64,000 nucleotides of DNA. It comes from Niallia sp. Man26. GTDB lineage: Bacteria; Bacillota; Bacilli; Bacillales; Cytobacillaceae. Below are positions 40,704 to 49,910 of the stretch, one piece after another (position 1 is the first letter of the stretch; every line of letters starts with the position of its first letter). The stretch spans positions 124,001 through 188,000 of the forward strand of contig NZ_CP095744.1 of NCBI RefSeq assembly GCF_022049065.2, written 5' to 3'. A program made the translations under genes and the position numbers. The notes below the pieces were generated by a model. The model did no database searches and had not been told where the DNA came from. It worked only from the letters and a program-made list of their open reading frames with translations.

Positions 40704-42074
40704 TTATTTTGTCAGATTATCTAACAAGGTTTTTTCTGTTTGGTTTATTTCTGCTGCTTGCTTAACTTTTGCGGAGAGCCACATGGTTCGTATACCTAAG
40801 TAAATAAAGCCAACAACCAGCCAAATAACGCCGTAAAGTAGTGTCTGTTTGTTAAGCAGTGTCAAAAGCCAGCAAATAAAGCCAGCTCCAATCAGCGGGA
40901 ACAAAAGATATAGAAGTGTGCACTTGAAGGAACGTTGTTTCTGTTTAATAAAGTAATGAGCAATAACAGACAGATTGACAAATGTGAACGCCGTTAATGC
41001 ACCGAAGCTGACAAAGGTTACTGCTGTATCAAGATTAAAAAAGACAGCAGCAAAAGAAATAATCCCGACAAAGATAATATTTGCAGCAGGCGTTCTGTAT
41101 TTCGGATGCAAGGAAGTAAACAGCTTTTCTGGAAGAATCGATTCTCGTCCTAAAGCGTACAGAAAACGGCTGACGCTTGTTACAGAAGAAACACCTTGGG
41201 TGAAGGTCGCAATAATTAACACCATAATAAATATCGAGCTTAACAAGTTTCCGCCAACAAGCTGTACAAGGGAATATGCTGCATTATCTGGATTGGCAAA
41301 AGTAAAGTCAGGAAAAGCGACTTGTGTCAAATAGGAGATAGCAATATACATAACCGCTGCTATCAGGACAATTAAAAAGATGGCTTTAGATACTGTTTTA
41401 TCAGCATCAATCGTTTCCTCTGACATGGTGGTGACAGCATCAAATCCAAGAAAACAAAAGCAGATTAGAGAAGCTCCTGTAAATACAGCACTTAATGAAC
41501 CTTCGTTTCCAAAGAAGGGAGATAGTGAAAAGAGGGAAGCTGCCTGTGTGTCACCTGCAAGAATATCTTTCACAATCAAGCCGCAAAACAAAGCAATAAA
41601 GGCGATTTGAATTAGGACAGATAAACTGCTGATGCGAGCAGCAGACTTAATGCCAACGACATTAACAACAACCAGCACTATATTCATGATAATTATCCAC
41701 ACAAATACCGGGACAGCAGGAAATTCAGTATGCATAAAAATCCCGAAAGTTAAGATTGCAATGATTGGAGAGAATACATAGTCCAGCAGAAGTGCCCAGC
41801 CGACGAGGAAACCAGCCTTCGGGTGGATAGATTTTTTTGTATACGTATAAGCAGAACCGGAAATCGGATATGCCTTAACCATCCGGCTGTAGCTGAACGC
41901 AGTAAAGAAGATTGCTACAAATGCAATAATATAGGCAGCAGCCATCATGCCGCCGGCGGCTTCAAAAGCTACGCCATAAACAGTGAAAAAAATCATTGGT
42001 GTCATCCATGCAAGCCCCATAAATACAACTTGGGGTAATTTTAACGATTTCTCAAGTGTCGGTTTGTTCGTCAT
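40704..42074 (-). CDS. APC family permease, candidate guanidine importer
   Basis: A 456-residue amino acid-polyamine-organocation permease with 12 membrane segments. The first helix carries PQVVFMGLAWMTPMIFFTVYG, and YPISGSAYTYTKKSIHPKAGF is a family signature near residue 70. The type is near PuuP/YkoK-like putrescine or amino acid importers. It sits behind its own guanidine-I riboswitch and next to the guanidine catabolic operon, so import of guanidine or a guanidino compound is the best inference. Alternatively it exports or exchanges a product. No terminator is seen between it and the downstream riboswitch. Confidence 0.88.
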   Translation of the reverse strand: MTNKPTLEKSLKLPQVVFMGLAWMTPMIFFTVYGVAFEAAGGMMAAAYIIAFVAIFFTAFSYSRMVKAYPISGSAYTYTKKSIHPKAGFLVGWALLLDYVFSPIIAILTFGIFMHTEFPAVPVFVWIIIMNIVLVVVNVVGIKSAARISSLSVLIQIAFIALFCGLIVKDILAGDTQAASLFSLSPFFGNEGSLSAVFTGASLICFCFLGFDAVTTMSEETIDADKTVSKAIFLIVLIAAVMYIAISYLTQVAFPDFTFANPDNAAYSLVQLVGGNLLSSIFIMVLIIATFTQGVSSVTSVSRFLYALGRESILPEKLFTSLHPKYRTPAANIIFVGIISFAAVFFNLDTAVTFVSFGALTAFTFVNLSVIAHYFIKQKQRSFKCTLLYLLFPLIGAGFICWLLTLLNKQTLLYGVIWLVVGFIYLGIRTMWLSAKVKQAAEINQTEKTLLDNLTK

Positions 42075-42110
42075 CCTTTTTTCTCCTCTTTTCTAATTGA
42101 AATTCAGGAA

Positions 42111-42160
42111 AAAAATAAAAGCCCGGGAGAATTTTTTTGCAAAATTCTCCCGGGCTTTTA
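42111..42160 (-). terminator. Riboswitch-controlled terminator of the permease gene
   Basis: On the minus strand, AAAGCCCGGGAGAATTTT pairs with AAATTCTCCCGGGCTTT and is followed by ATTTTTTT. It directly follows the second guanidine-I aptamer. Confidence 0.93.
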
Positions 42161-42161
42161 T

Positions 42162-42246
42162 CCCTCCGTGTATACAGTATTTTCATAAAATACTGTACGC
42201 CGTCTCTCGGTCCAGACGTTTTTTAAACCGGAACCCTAGACAGCAT
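42162..42246 (-). promoter_or_regulatory. Guanidine-I riboswitch (ykkC class) of the permease gene
   Basis: The minus strand reads CTAGGGTTCCGG, CTGGACCGAGAGACGGC and ACACGG in order, the same hallmarks as the copy at 40544-40626, followed by a terminator. The variable arm is different (TACAGTATTTTATGAAAATA hairpin), so the two copies are not a recent duplication. Confidence 0.95.
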
Positions 42247-42618
42247 TTTTGTTCTCCGTTATGATGAGAACCGTTATTTTGTTTGATAGTACTGAGTATC
42301 TATGAGAAAGAAAAGACCGTCAATTAACTTGTTAGATTATATAACACATTATTTTTGCTGGGAGAAGATTCCATCGCAAGTGAAACTTTTTTCTATGTTT
42401 TATCGTATAATAAGTAGATGATTTAAATAGAGATAGTATAATCAGTTCTATATCCTGGTGTCTTACCAATTATTTCCCAAGTAATAATTCCTTGTAAAAC
42501 ACAAATTAAAATTGCCATTATTCTACAATACGCAAAAATATTTAAATTTGTGGTGAAAAAATGGTACACTTGTATTATTAAATTTTTGTAAATGATGTAA
42601 AGAGATGATTGATAGAGG
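42247..42618. other. Divergent intergenic region
   Basis: These 372 bases between the permease riboswitch (minus) and the LTA synthase gene (plus) must hold both promoters. They are AT-rich. No gene was found, and no -35/-10 pair stood out strongly enough to place. Confidence 0.5.
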
Positions 42619-44571
42619 TTGGTGTTTGAAATAAAAAAATTAAACTTAAACAAAGACACAAATAAACAATATATCCTATTCTTTTTTGCGGCTGTATTTT
42701 TTCTATGGATTAAAACGTATATTGTGCAATTGACACAATTTGATTTAGGTGTAGGAAACTCACTTCAGCAATTTCTGCTGTTTCTTAATCCCTTAGGGTC
42801 TTCGCTGCTGTTTCTTGGCTTAGCCCTGACATTCAAAAACAAAAGAAAATACTATGCGCTGTTAATTATTGATTTTGTGTTATCTTTTCTATTGTATGCG
42901 AATGTTTTGTACTACCGTTTTTTCAATGACTTTATTACATTGCCGACATTAACGCAGACGCAAAACTTCGGTGATGTTAGCGGCAGTATTTATGCATTGT
43001 TAAAGCCGTATGACTTCTTGTTTTTTGCAGATACATTACTGCTTCTTGCACTGCTTGTATTTAAAGTTGTGAAAATGGACAGTAAGGCAGTTGGATTCAA
43101 GCAAGGGATAGGTATTATCGGTTTAGCTTTAGGGATTTCTGGAACGAATCTCGCGTTAGCAGAAATCGACCGCCCAGAGCTTCTGACAAGGGGATTTGAC
43201 AGGAATTATATTGTGAAATACTTGGGAATGTATAACTACACAATCTATGATGCAGTGCAAAGCACGAAAGCATCTGCGCAACGGGTGCTTGCAGATACAG
43301 ATGATATGGCTGAGGTTGTTAACTATACAGCATCCAATTATGCCGAGCCTAATCCCGAATACTTCGGTAAAGGAAAAGGGATGAATGTCATTTACGTTCA
43401 TATGGAATCAATTCAAAATTTCCTTATCAACTATGAAGTGAACGGGGAAGAAGCTACTCCATTCCTTAATTCATTGGTAGAAGACGAAAATACATTGTAT
43501 TTTGATAACTTCTTCCACCAAACAGCTCAAGGGAAAACAGCTGATGCCGAGTTTATGATTGAGAATTCTCTGTATGGCCTTCCTCAAGGCTCTGCTTTCA
43601 CGACTAAAGGGTTAAACACCTATCAGGCAGCACCTGGAATTCTAGGCCAGCTTGGCTATACTTCTGCCGTATTTCATGGGAATACGGGAAGCTTTTGGAA
43701 CAGGGATGAAATATATAAATCCTTTGGTTACAACCAATTTTACGATTCAAGCGCTTATGATATGAATCCTGATCAGCTTGCTGATTATGGCCTTATGGAC
43801 AAGCCGTTTTTTGAACAGTCGCTGCCATACTTGAGTTCTATGTCACAGCCTTTCTATACGAAATTTATTACCGTGACGAACCATTATCCTTTCGCGATGA
43901 ATCAAGAAGAAGCAACGATAGAGCCAAATAATACAGGCAACAAAATTGTTGATAACTACTTCCAGACAGCTCGTTATGCAGATGAAGCAATGGAACAATT
44001 CTTTGCAGACCTGAAAAAGAATGGTCTATATGATAATTCAATTATTATCATGTACGGAGACCATTACGGTATTTCCGAAAACCATAATAAAGCAATGGAA
44101 CAAGTAATCGGAAAAGAAGTGAATTCCTTTGAAAGTGCCGGACTTCAGCGAACTCCGCTGTTCATACGGGTTCCTGGCATGGAAGGCGGGACAATGCATC
44201 AATATGCAGGACAAATTGACCTGCTTCCGACATTGCTTCATTTATTAGGTGAGGATACGAAGGATAATATCCATTTTGGAACAGACATCCTGTCAGAGGA
44301 ACACGATGAATTAATACCATTCCGTAATGGAGAATTTGTCAGTCCGGAATTTACATTAAAGGATGGCAAGTATTATAATTCAAAAACAGGTGAACTGATT
44401 GAAGAGGAAGAACAGCTTGAAAAAGCTGCTGAGTACCAGGCAAGTGTCGAAGAAACACTGAGACTTTCCGATAAAGTGGTCAATGGTGACCTATTGCGAT
44501 TCTACACGCCGAAGAACTTTACTCCAGTTGACCGTACACAATATAATTACAGCTTAACAACTGAGGAATAA
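42619..44571 (+). CDS. LtaS-type lipoteichoic acid synthase
   Basis: A 650-residue membrane enzyme: five membrane segments in the first 190 residues and an extracellular sulfatase-like domain (about 245-600). The catalytic threonine is in QGKTADAEFM (about residue 306). Metal ligands are in VHMESIQNF, the YGDHYG stretch and NHYPF. It transfers glycerol phosphate from phosphatidylglycerol to grow lipoteichoic acid; the Mn-dependent family includes B. subtilis LtaS, YfnI, YqgS and YvgJ, and which one this is cannot be told. The start codon is uncertain: TTG 42619 and GTG 42622 both lie close to AGAGG. It is monocistronic. Confidence 0.93.
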   Translation: MVFEIKKLNLNKDTNKQYILFFFAAVFFLWIKTYIVQLTQFDLGVGNSLQQFLLFLNPLGSSLLFLGLALTFKNKRKYYALLIIDFVLSFLLYANVLYYRFFNDFITLPTLTQTQNFGDVSGSIYALLKPYDFLFFADTLLLLALLVFKVVKMDSKAVGFKQGIGIIGLALGISGTNLALAEIDRPELLTRGFDRNYIVKYLGMYNYTIYDAVQSTKASAQRVLADTDDMAEVVNYTASNYAEPNPEYFGKGKGMNVIYVHMESIQNFLINYEVNGEEATPFLNSLVEDENTLYFDNFFHQTAQGKTADAEFMIENSLYGLPQGSAFTTKGLNTYQAAPGILGQLGYTSAVFHGNTGSFWNRDEIYKSFGYNQFYDSSAYDMNPDQLADYGLMDKPFFEQSLPYLSSMSQPFYTKFITVTNHYPFAMNQEEATIEPNNTGNKIVDNYFQTARYADEAMEQFFADLKKNGLYDNSIIIMYGDHYGISENHNKAMEQVIGKEVNSFESAGLQRTPLFIRVPGMEGGTMHQYAGQIDLLPTLLHLLGEDTKDNIHFGTDILSEEHDELIPFRNGEFVSPEFTLKDGKYYNSKTGELIEEEEQLEKAAEYQASVEETLRLSDKVVNGDLLRFYTPKNFTPVDRTQYNYSLTTEE

Positions 44572-44577
44572 ACGAAG

Positions 44578-44631
44578 AACTGCCCCCTTTACCGAAAAGA
44601 TTTATTAGGAAAAGGGAGGCAGTTTTTTTAA
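44578..44631 (+). terminator. Rho-independent terminator
   Basis: AACTGCC..CTTT pairs with AAAG..GGCAGTT over a large loop, followed by seven T residues. Confidence 0.85.
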
Positions 44632-44653
44632 AATAACAGAGGTGTTTAAAGAA

Positions 44654-45472
44654 ATGAAAGAATACTTCACAATCGGAGAAGTCTCAAAGCTATTTCAAGT
44701 TAAGATTGCGACACTCCGATATTATGATGAAATTGGCTTATTAGCTCCAGCATTTATTGACGAAAAAACGAATTACCGCTATTATTCCACACAGCAGTTC
44801 GAACGGCTGAACTCGATTAAGTACTTGCGGGCACTCGATTTACCTATAAACAGAATTATTGAATTTTTCAACTATCGGGATATTGATACCCTTATTGATA
44901 TGCTGAAAGAGCAGCAGGAAGAAGTAAGAAAGAAACGAAAAGAATTAGAACTGATGGAAAAAAAGATTAGCCGCCGTTTAACGCAAATAGATGATGCTGT
45001 ACACACACCTCTTGATGTTATTTGTGAAGTGACTCTTCCTGAAATGCGTTTAGCATACTTACGAAAGCAATATGTATTAGGAGAGGATCTGGAGTATCCT
45101 ATCACAGAATTAAGGAACAGCTTTGGTATAAATGGAGGGGTTTTTTTAGGGAAGATCGGCCTATCCATCTCGATAGATAATTTAGCCGCTGGTGAACTTA
45201 CTACTTATTCAAGTGTGTTTATGGTGTTAGAAGAAGGGGATGAGACTGATTCGGCTTATGCTGCGATACCTGCAAGGGAGTATCTAAGAGTTCGCTTTCA
45301 AGGTACCCATATGGAAGCAGCGTATTACTATGATAAGTTACTTTCTTATATAATAGAGCACGATTATCAGCTGATAGATGATTCCATTGAAATAACTTTA
45401 ATCGATTATGGAATAACCAATGACTTTGATAAGCATGTAACAGAAATATTGCTGCCATTTGCAAGAAAATAA
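44654..45472 (+). CDS. MerR family regulator, BmrR type
   Basis: A 272-residue activator. It has an N-terminal MerR winged helix (FTIGEVSKLFQVKIATLRYYDEIGLL), a coiled-coil dimerisation helix (about 80-120, KEQQEEVRKKRKELELMEKK) and a C-terminal GyrI-like effector-binding domain (about 125-272). This layout is that of BmrR/Mta multidrug-binding activators. No drug efflux gene lies beside it; the next gene on the same strand encodes a DUF554 protein after a terminator-like hairpin. The start is ATG 44654 behind AGAGGTG; an upstream GTG at 44642 overlaps the ribosome site. Confidence 0.9.
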   Translation: MKEYFTIGEVSKLFQVKIATLRYYDEIGLLAPAFIDEKTNYRYYSTQQFERLNSIKYLRALDLPINRIIEFFNYRDIDTLIDMLKEQQEEVRKKRKELELMEKKISRRLTQIDDAVHTPLDVICEVTLPEMRLAYLRKQYVLGEDLEYPITELRNSFGINGGVFLGKIGLSISIDNLAAGELTTYSSVFMVLEEGDETDSAYAAIPAREYLRVRFQGTHMEAAYYYDKLLSYIIEHDYQLIDDSIEITLIDYGITNDFDKHVTEILLPFARK

Positions 45473-45488
45473 TTTCATAGAAATACTT

Positions 45489-45520
45489 GACCCTCTAGTT
45501 ACTGGAGGGTTTAATTTTAT
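45489..45520 (+). terminator. Rho-independent terminator
   Basis: ACCCTC pairs with GAGGGT (inner CTC/GAG extension) and is followed by TTAATTTTATTTT. Confidence 0.7.
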
Positions 45521-45559
45521 TTTAGGGTATGAAAAGTATTTTATTAAAGGGGTAAAGAT

Positions 45560-46243
45560 ATGTTTGGAACATTATTCAATGTCGGTATGATTATAGCTGG
45601 CAGCATTATTGGCAGTATTTTTAAAAAGGGCATCAAGCATGATTACCATGAGATTTTAATGCAGGCAATGGGATTAGTGGCGATGGGTTTGGGCATCAAT
45701 GCAATTGTCCAGCATTTGCCTGCAAGCAAATATCCGGTCCTTTTTATCGTGAGTTTGGCAGTGGGGGGACTGCTTGGTCAAAAGCTTGATTTAGAAACAA
45801 GATTTAATGGATTAGTAAGTAAATTCTCCAAAGGAAATTTAGCGGAAGGCTTATCGACTGCAATTCTGTTATTCTGTATTGGATCTTTGTCTATCCTAGG
45901 TCCAGTAGAGGCTGCTCTTAAAGGAGACTATACGTACTTACTGGCTAACGGTATGCTAGATGGAATTACTTCCATTGTGTTAGCTTCGACATTTGGCATC
46001 GGAATTGCCATTGCCGCAATAGTCTTGTTCGCATGGCAAGGCTCGATTTACTTAATTGCTCTATTGATGGAAAATTCCTTAAGTACCGATCTTTTAAATG
46101 AAGTCACAATAGTTGGCGGGATTTTAATTTTGGCATCAGGTTTAGGTATCCTTGGCATAAAAAAATGCAAAACGCTTAATCTCCTGCCAGCATTAATCGT
46201 GCCGCCAATCGTATTTTTATTTATGCATTTACTGAATATATAA
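45560..46243 (+). CDS. DUF554 family membrane protein (YdfK/YqgA-like)
   Basis: A 227-residue membrane protein with about seven segments. It starts FGTLFNVGMIIAGSIIGSIFKKGI, the standard DUF554 opening, and contains CIGSLSILGPVEAALKGDYTYLLANGMLDGI, the most conserved stretch of the family. The function of DUF554 proteins is unknown; a transport role is presumed from topology. The start follows AAAGGGGTAAAGAT, and the gene ends in a hairpin that overlaps its stop codon. Confidence 0.9.
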   Translation: MFGTLFNVGMIIAGSIIGSIFKKGIKHDYHEILMQAMGLVAMGLGINAIVQHLPASKYPVLFIVSLAVGGLLGQKLDLETRFNGLVSKFSKGNLAEGLSTAILLFCIGSLSILGPVEAALKGDYTYLLANGMLDGITSIVLASTFGIGIAIAAIVLFAWQGSIYLIALLMENSLSTDLLNEVTIVGGILILASGLGILGIKKCKTLNLLPALIVPPIVFLFMHLLNI

Positions 46244-46267
46244 ACTGCCGTTTGGCAGTTTTTTTAT
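46243..46267 (+). terminator. Rho-independent terminator
   Basis: AACTGCC / GGCAGTT with a 4-base loop, then a T tract. Confidence 0.9.
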
Positions 46268-46372
46268 GAAAATTGAAATTACGCTATGGAATAGCCTGCC
46301 TTATACTGAAGCATAATAACAACATACAATCACTCCTAGTGGCATGAAAATAGCAAAGGAGGAGAACTGAAA

Positions 46373-46954
46373 ATGTCTGTATTTCCGACAGAGCAAGCTA
46401 AAAAATACGAAGAATTAAAAGCTGCCCAAGAGAAAGTGTTTGATCTTTGGAATCAGTATTGGTGGGACTATTCGGGCTTTGATACTTGGCAATTTTGGTT
46501 AAATATAGTAATGATTGTCCTACCGCTAATCTTTCTTTATCTATTTATTGACCGCAAGAGACTGTTTTTACTGCTTTTTTTTGGATTCAATATACATATA
46601 TGGAGTGCTTATTTGGATGGTATGGCAACAAGAGCCAATTATATTGGCTATCCCTATAAAGCAATTCCAATGTTTCCGATTCATTTCGGTATGGATACCT
46701 CCTTAGTTCCCGTCTTATTCATACTCATGTACCAATATACCATTGAAAAAAAGGCGAATTTTTATCTCCATTCGTTAATATTAATTTTTCTGATTACATT
46801 TATATTCAAACCAATACTAGCAGCAGGGAACTTGTTTATCTTAACGAAGGGTACTAATTATTTCCATATTTTTTTAGGGTATGTTATTATCGTTCTATTT
46901 TCGAAAGGAATTACTAATTTCTTTTTAAAAATGACCGAACAAAAAGCAAGCTGA
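46373..46954 (+). CDS. CBO0543 family membrane protein (copy 1)
   Basis: A 193-residue protein with about five membrane segments after a charged N-terminal region (KKYEELKAAQEKVFDLWNQYWW). The pattern F-x-T-W-Q-F-W-x-N and FIDRKRLFLLLFFGFNIHIWSAYLDG, then the YPIHFG-like IPMFPIHFGMDTSLVPV, is that of the CBO0543 family of unknown function found in Bacillus and Clostridium. AAAGGAGGAG precedes the start. The next gene encodes a second member, 36 bases downstream. Confidence 0.82.
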   Translation: MSVFPTEQAKKYEELKAAQEKVFDLWNQYWWDYSGFDTWQFWLNIVMIVLPLIFLYLFIDRKRLFLLLFFGFNIHIWSAYLDGMATRANYIGYPYKAIPMFPIHFGMDTSLVPVLFILMYQYTIEKKANFYLHSLILIFLITFIFKPILAAGNLFILTKGTNYFHIFLGYVIIVLFSKGITNFFLKMTEQKAS

Positions 46955-46990
46955 AAACCATAATTAATTGTTAGTATGAAGGTGATGTGA

Positions 46991-47554
46991 ATGGAGTATC
47001 AAGAGGCACTAAGTCTCGTCGATGAGGCGAATAAGCAAATTACGGAAGCAAATAAACTAATAGTTGATGCTATCCTCCATGGCTTCTTATGGTCATGGCA
47101 ATGGTGGGTTGCTGTAGGTATGATTATTGTGCCTTGGACGGTTTGGATATTTATTCGTGATAAAAAAAGCGCAGGCAGGTTATTGGCTGCCGGTCTTTTA
47201 ATTATGGTTTTATCAGAAATATTAGATACAATTGGTGTTATGTTTGGTTTGTGGACATATCCAGTTAAGGTTTTTCCAGTGGCAACGATTAATTTCTCTT
47301 TTCGGCTTTCTGTTTTGCCAGTTGTTGTAATGCTATTAATGCAATACAAGCCAAAGATAAATCCGTTTATTAAGGCAATAGGGTTTGGTGCCTTTGGTGC
47401 TTATATAGGTTTGCCTCTGCTAAGTGCCATTGATTTATACAAAAAAGTGAATTGGGCGTTGACCTATTCATTTTTTATTCTGACTGTTTTTTATTTATTA
47501 AGCCACTTTTTTATTAATAATAGCAACTTTAATAAACCTAAACAAGAGCAGTAA
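46991..47554 (+). CDS. CBO0543 family membrane protein (copy 2)
   Basis: A 187-residue paralogue of the preceding protein. It has the same topology (charged N-terminal helix, then WQWWVAVGMIIVPWTVWIFIRDKKSAGRLLAAG and FGLWTYPVKVFPVATINFSFRLSVLPV). Differences from copy 1 are spread evenly, so the duplication is old. The two genes are spaced for co-transcription and could encode a heteromeric membrane complex. The start has GAAGGTGATGTGA upstream. The function is unknown. Confidence 0.82.
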   Translation: MEYQEALSLVDEANKQITEANKLIVDAILHGFLWSWQWWVAVGMIIVPWTVWIFIRDKKSAGRLLAAGLLIMVLSEILDTIGVMFGLWTYPVKVFPVATINFSFRLSVLPVVVMLLMQYKPKINPFIKAIGFGAFGAYIGLPLLSAIDLYKKVNWALTYSFFILTVFYLLSHFFINNSNFNKPKQEQ

Positions 47555-47585
47555 AAAGAGGAGTCTAATTGGACTCCCCTTTTGT
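47555..47585. terminator. Bidirectional terminator
   Basis: AGAGGAGTC / GACTCCCCTTTT hairpin between the converging CBO0543 and MFS genes, with an A tract on one side and TTTTG on the other. Confidence 0.8.
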
Positions 47586-48863
47586 TTAAGAAGCAGGTAA
47601 AACCTTTTTCGCATCTGATTGTTTCTCTTCCTTAGCTAACAGAATGCCAACGAGACCGAACAATGCGAAGATAACAGGCACGATAAAGCCGTAATGATAG
47701 CCGAGGCTGACGGAATCTTTCGGAAAGAAATCTAAAACATGCCCAAAAATAATCGGCAGCAATACAGCACTTAAAAAGCCGCCCATATTAGCAAAGCCCG
47801 TTACAACACCGACTTCTTCCATACGAAAAGACTTGCGGACAATGGCAAATGTCAATGCACTCGCACCATTTCCAAAACCTAAAACAAATAGCATTAATAA
47901 CACCATCAAAAATGGCGGGTTTGTATTTAGGCTGAATAATCCGACCCAGCCGATAATGACAATTAAATGAACCATCGTGTACGTCTTTTTAATTTGGCCA
48001 GTCTTACTGGAAATCCACCCGAGTAATGGTCCGCCAATCATTGTACCAACAAGGGCATACATAACGAGTTGACTTGCACTTGAGCGTGTTAGCTCAAAAA
48101 CATTCATTCCGTATGGAACTGCCCATGACCCGATAAACCCAACATATGTCCCGACTACACCGAAGTGGCAAAGAAATGTTGCCCAAGCCTGACGCGTTGT
48201 GACGACGCGGCGGAGAATTTTCCAAACACTCTCTCTTTTAACAGGTGTACTCGGTTTTGGCTGTGACTCTGGTTTAAATAACTTCCTCGACTTTGAGATT
48301 AATACTATATAAAGCAGAGATGAAACTACAATCAATATGATGCTGACACTTAAAAATGGAACTCGCCAGCCCGCATGGGATATCCACATAGAAAAAGGCA
48401 GAGTCGCCGATAAGGAACCAATTCCGCCGATTAGTGCTACCATTCCCATCAATTTAACAAACTCATTGCCTTTGAACCATTCGTTCATAATTAAGACTAC
48501 ATTAACGAAAATTGCTGCATCTCCGACTCCGACGATAAAGCGCGATACAATCAAAATATATTCATTAGGAGCAATGCTGTAGCAAAGACTGCCTATTCCA
48601 GTAAGCAATGTTCCAATAATAAGAAAACGGTTTGGACCAAAACGGTCTGATAATAACCCGACAGGAATCTGCAGTCCTGCATACGCTAAAAATTGTATAC
48701 TGCTGATCATTCCAACGGTTGATGCTGAAATCTGAAAATCATTCATTAACTGCTCCGTAATAAGTCCAGGAGCTGTTCTTTGACTTACGATTAAGAAATA
48801 GGCAAACAAGACGGCGCTGAATACGATCCATCTATAACCACTTTCTTTTTTGTCTAAGTCCAA
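47586..48863 (-). CDS. MFS transporter
   Basis: A 425-residue transporter with 12 membrane segments. The MFS motif A is seen as GLLSDRFGPNRFLIIG between helices 2 and 3, and a related GWISSKTGQIKKTY between helices 8 and 9. The type is that of ACS/NNP-like anion or organic acid permeases (ISSIQFLAYAGLQIPVG). The substrate is unknown. The start is TTG 48863, ten bases after AGAGGAGG; the longer frame from 48887 would put the ribosome site inside the coding sequence. It is alone on the minus strand. Confidence 0.85.
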   Translation of the reverse strand: MDLDKKESGYRWIVFSAVLFAYFLIVSQRTAPGLITEQLMNDFQISASTVGMISSIQFLAYAGLQIPVGLLSDRFGPNRFLIIGTLLTGIGSLCYSIAPNEYILIVSRFIVGVGDAAIFVNVVLIMNEWFKGNEFVKLMGMVALIGGIGSLSATLPFSMWISHAGWRVPFLSVSIILIVVSSLLYIVLISKSRKLFKPESQPKPSTPVKRESVWKILRRVVTTRQAWATFLCHFGVVGTYVGFIGSWAVPYGMNVFELTRSSASQLVMYALVGTMIGGPLLGWISSKTGQIKKTYTMVHLIVIIGWVGLFSLNTNPPFLMVLLMLFVLGFGNGASALTFAIVRKSFRMEEVGVVTGFANMGGFLSAVLLPIIFGHVLDFFPKDSVSLGYHYGFIVPVIFALFGLVGILLAKEEKQSDAKKVLPAS

Positions 48864-49145
48864 ATCTGATGCGCCTCCTCTTTTCAATACCGTACAAATA
48901 TGGCGTGCTGAATTTAAAATCCTAACCGCTTCTTACATTGTAGTATTAAAGAATAGGAAGAACAACTACAAATTATTGTATATTTCCATTTTACGGCAAT
49001 TATCCAGTGCTGTCTCATCTCTCTTTATAGCTGAAAAGTGTTTCTGTGAGTATAGTTGCAAAATTTAGAAGCGAAAAAATAGTTCTTTTATACGTGCGTT
49101 TAGATGGAATACCCTCCGATATAAAGATAGGAAGGGGTAATGTAC

Positions 49146-49514
49146 ATGTATATAGAGCAATTAATTCAAACAATAAATGAGAAGGTAGAAGAGCTTGACC
49201 TAGTGACAGCAAGAAAATTAATGGAAGAGAACATAGAATACTTAAAGAAAAATGAAAGGAAATTGAAGAAAAACGGAAGAGAGCTGCTAAAGTTCATTAC
49301 TGATTCTATCCAAACAGGCTATGAACATCCAACAAGGCAGGAGCTTGCAATTTATTATTCCATCAACACCTATGCCTCTAAGTTTGATGTGAGAGGATTA
49401 AAAATGATTGTGAAAGGCAATGAACAAACATTGCTGAAAAAATCAGCACGAAATTATTTAAATTCTGATGCGAAAGTTTTGTTAGAAGGCTTAGGTGCTA
49501 TAAGCAAAGAGTAG
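49146..49514 (+). CDS. Hypothetical helical protein
   Basis: A 122-residue, lysine- and glutamate-rich helical protein with a coiled-coil-like stretch (ENIEYLKKNERKLKKNGRELLKF, about residues 28-50) and a C-terminal half with YYSINTYASKFDVRGLKMIVKG. It has no membrane segment and no motif recognised. GGAAGGGG lies eight bases before ATG 49146; the ATG at 49140 is too close. A terminator follows. Confidence 0.7.
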   Translation: MYIEQLIQTINEKVEELDLVTARKLMEENIEYLKKNERKLKKNGRELLKFITDSIQTGYEHPTRQELAIYYSINTYASKFDVRGLKMIVKGNEQTLLKKSARNYLNSDAKVLLEGLGAISKE

Positions 49515-49541
49515 GGGAGATCTTAGTGATCTTCTTTTTTT
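49515..49541 (+). terminator. Rho-independent terminator
   Basis: GGAGATC / GATCTTC stem with a T tract. Confidence 0.75.
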
Positions 49542-49614
49542 AGGATGGAAGAAAGCAGATTTTCCTACTAGATGTAAGTATGATAGGCTTGTGAGTAGAT
49601 AAGGAGGAGCGCTT

Positions 49615-49779
49615 TTGAGATGTGGAGCGAAATGCTTTTTAGTGGAGCTTGAGATAAACGGCGAAAAACAGGTGAAGCCAATTAATGCGCGCACACCTGT
49701 AGATGCAAGAAAAACAATCCGCCTTGAATATGGTGCAGAAGCAAATATCTTATCTGTTCGGTCAGAAAAGAGGAAATAG
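49615..49779 (+). CDS. Small hypothetical protein (54 residues)
   Basis: A short frame starting at TTG 49615 with a strong ribosome site (AAGGAGGAG). It reads RCGAKCFLVELEINGEKQVK then NARTPVDARKTIRLEYGAEA and ends SVRSEKRK. The sequence has alternating hydrophobic/polar strands, so it is likely a small beta protein. Coding is supported by the ribosome site and composition only; the family is not recognised. Confidence 0.6.
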   Translation: MRCGAKCFLVELEINGEKQVKPINARTPVDARKTIRLEYGAEANILSVRSEKRK

Positions 49780-49910
49780 CTTTAAGGTTGTGGAAGTTTA
49801 AGGAAGCGGCAGATTTTTCTTTTGAAAAACACTCCCTTCTATCAATCAATCTGGCTTAGAGTGCCGCCTTTAAAGTTTTTTATGAGAACTAACTTCTACA
49901 GGAGGCAAAC

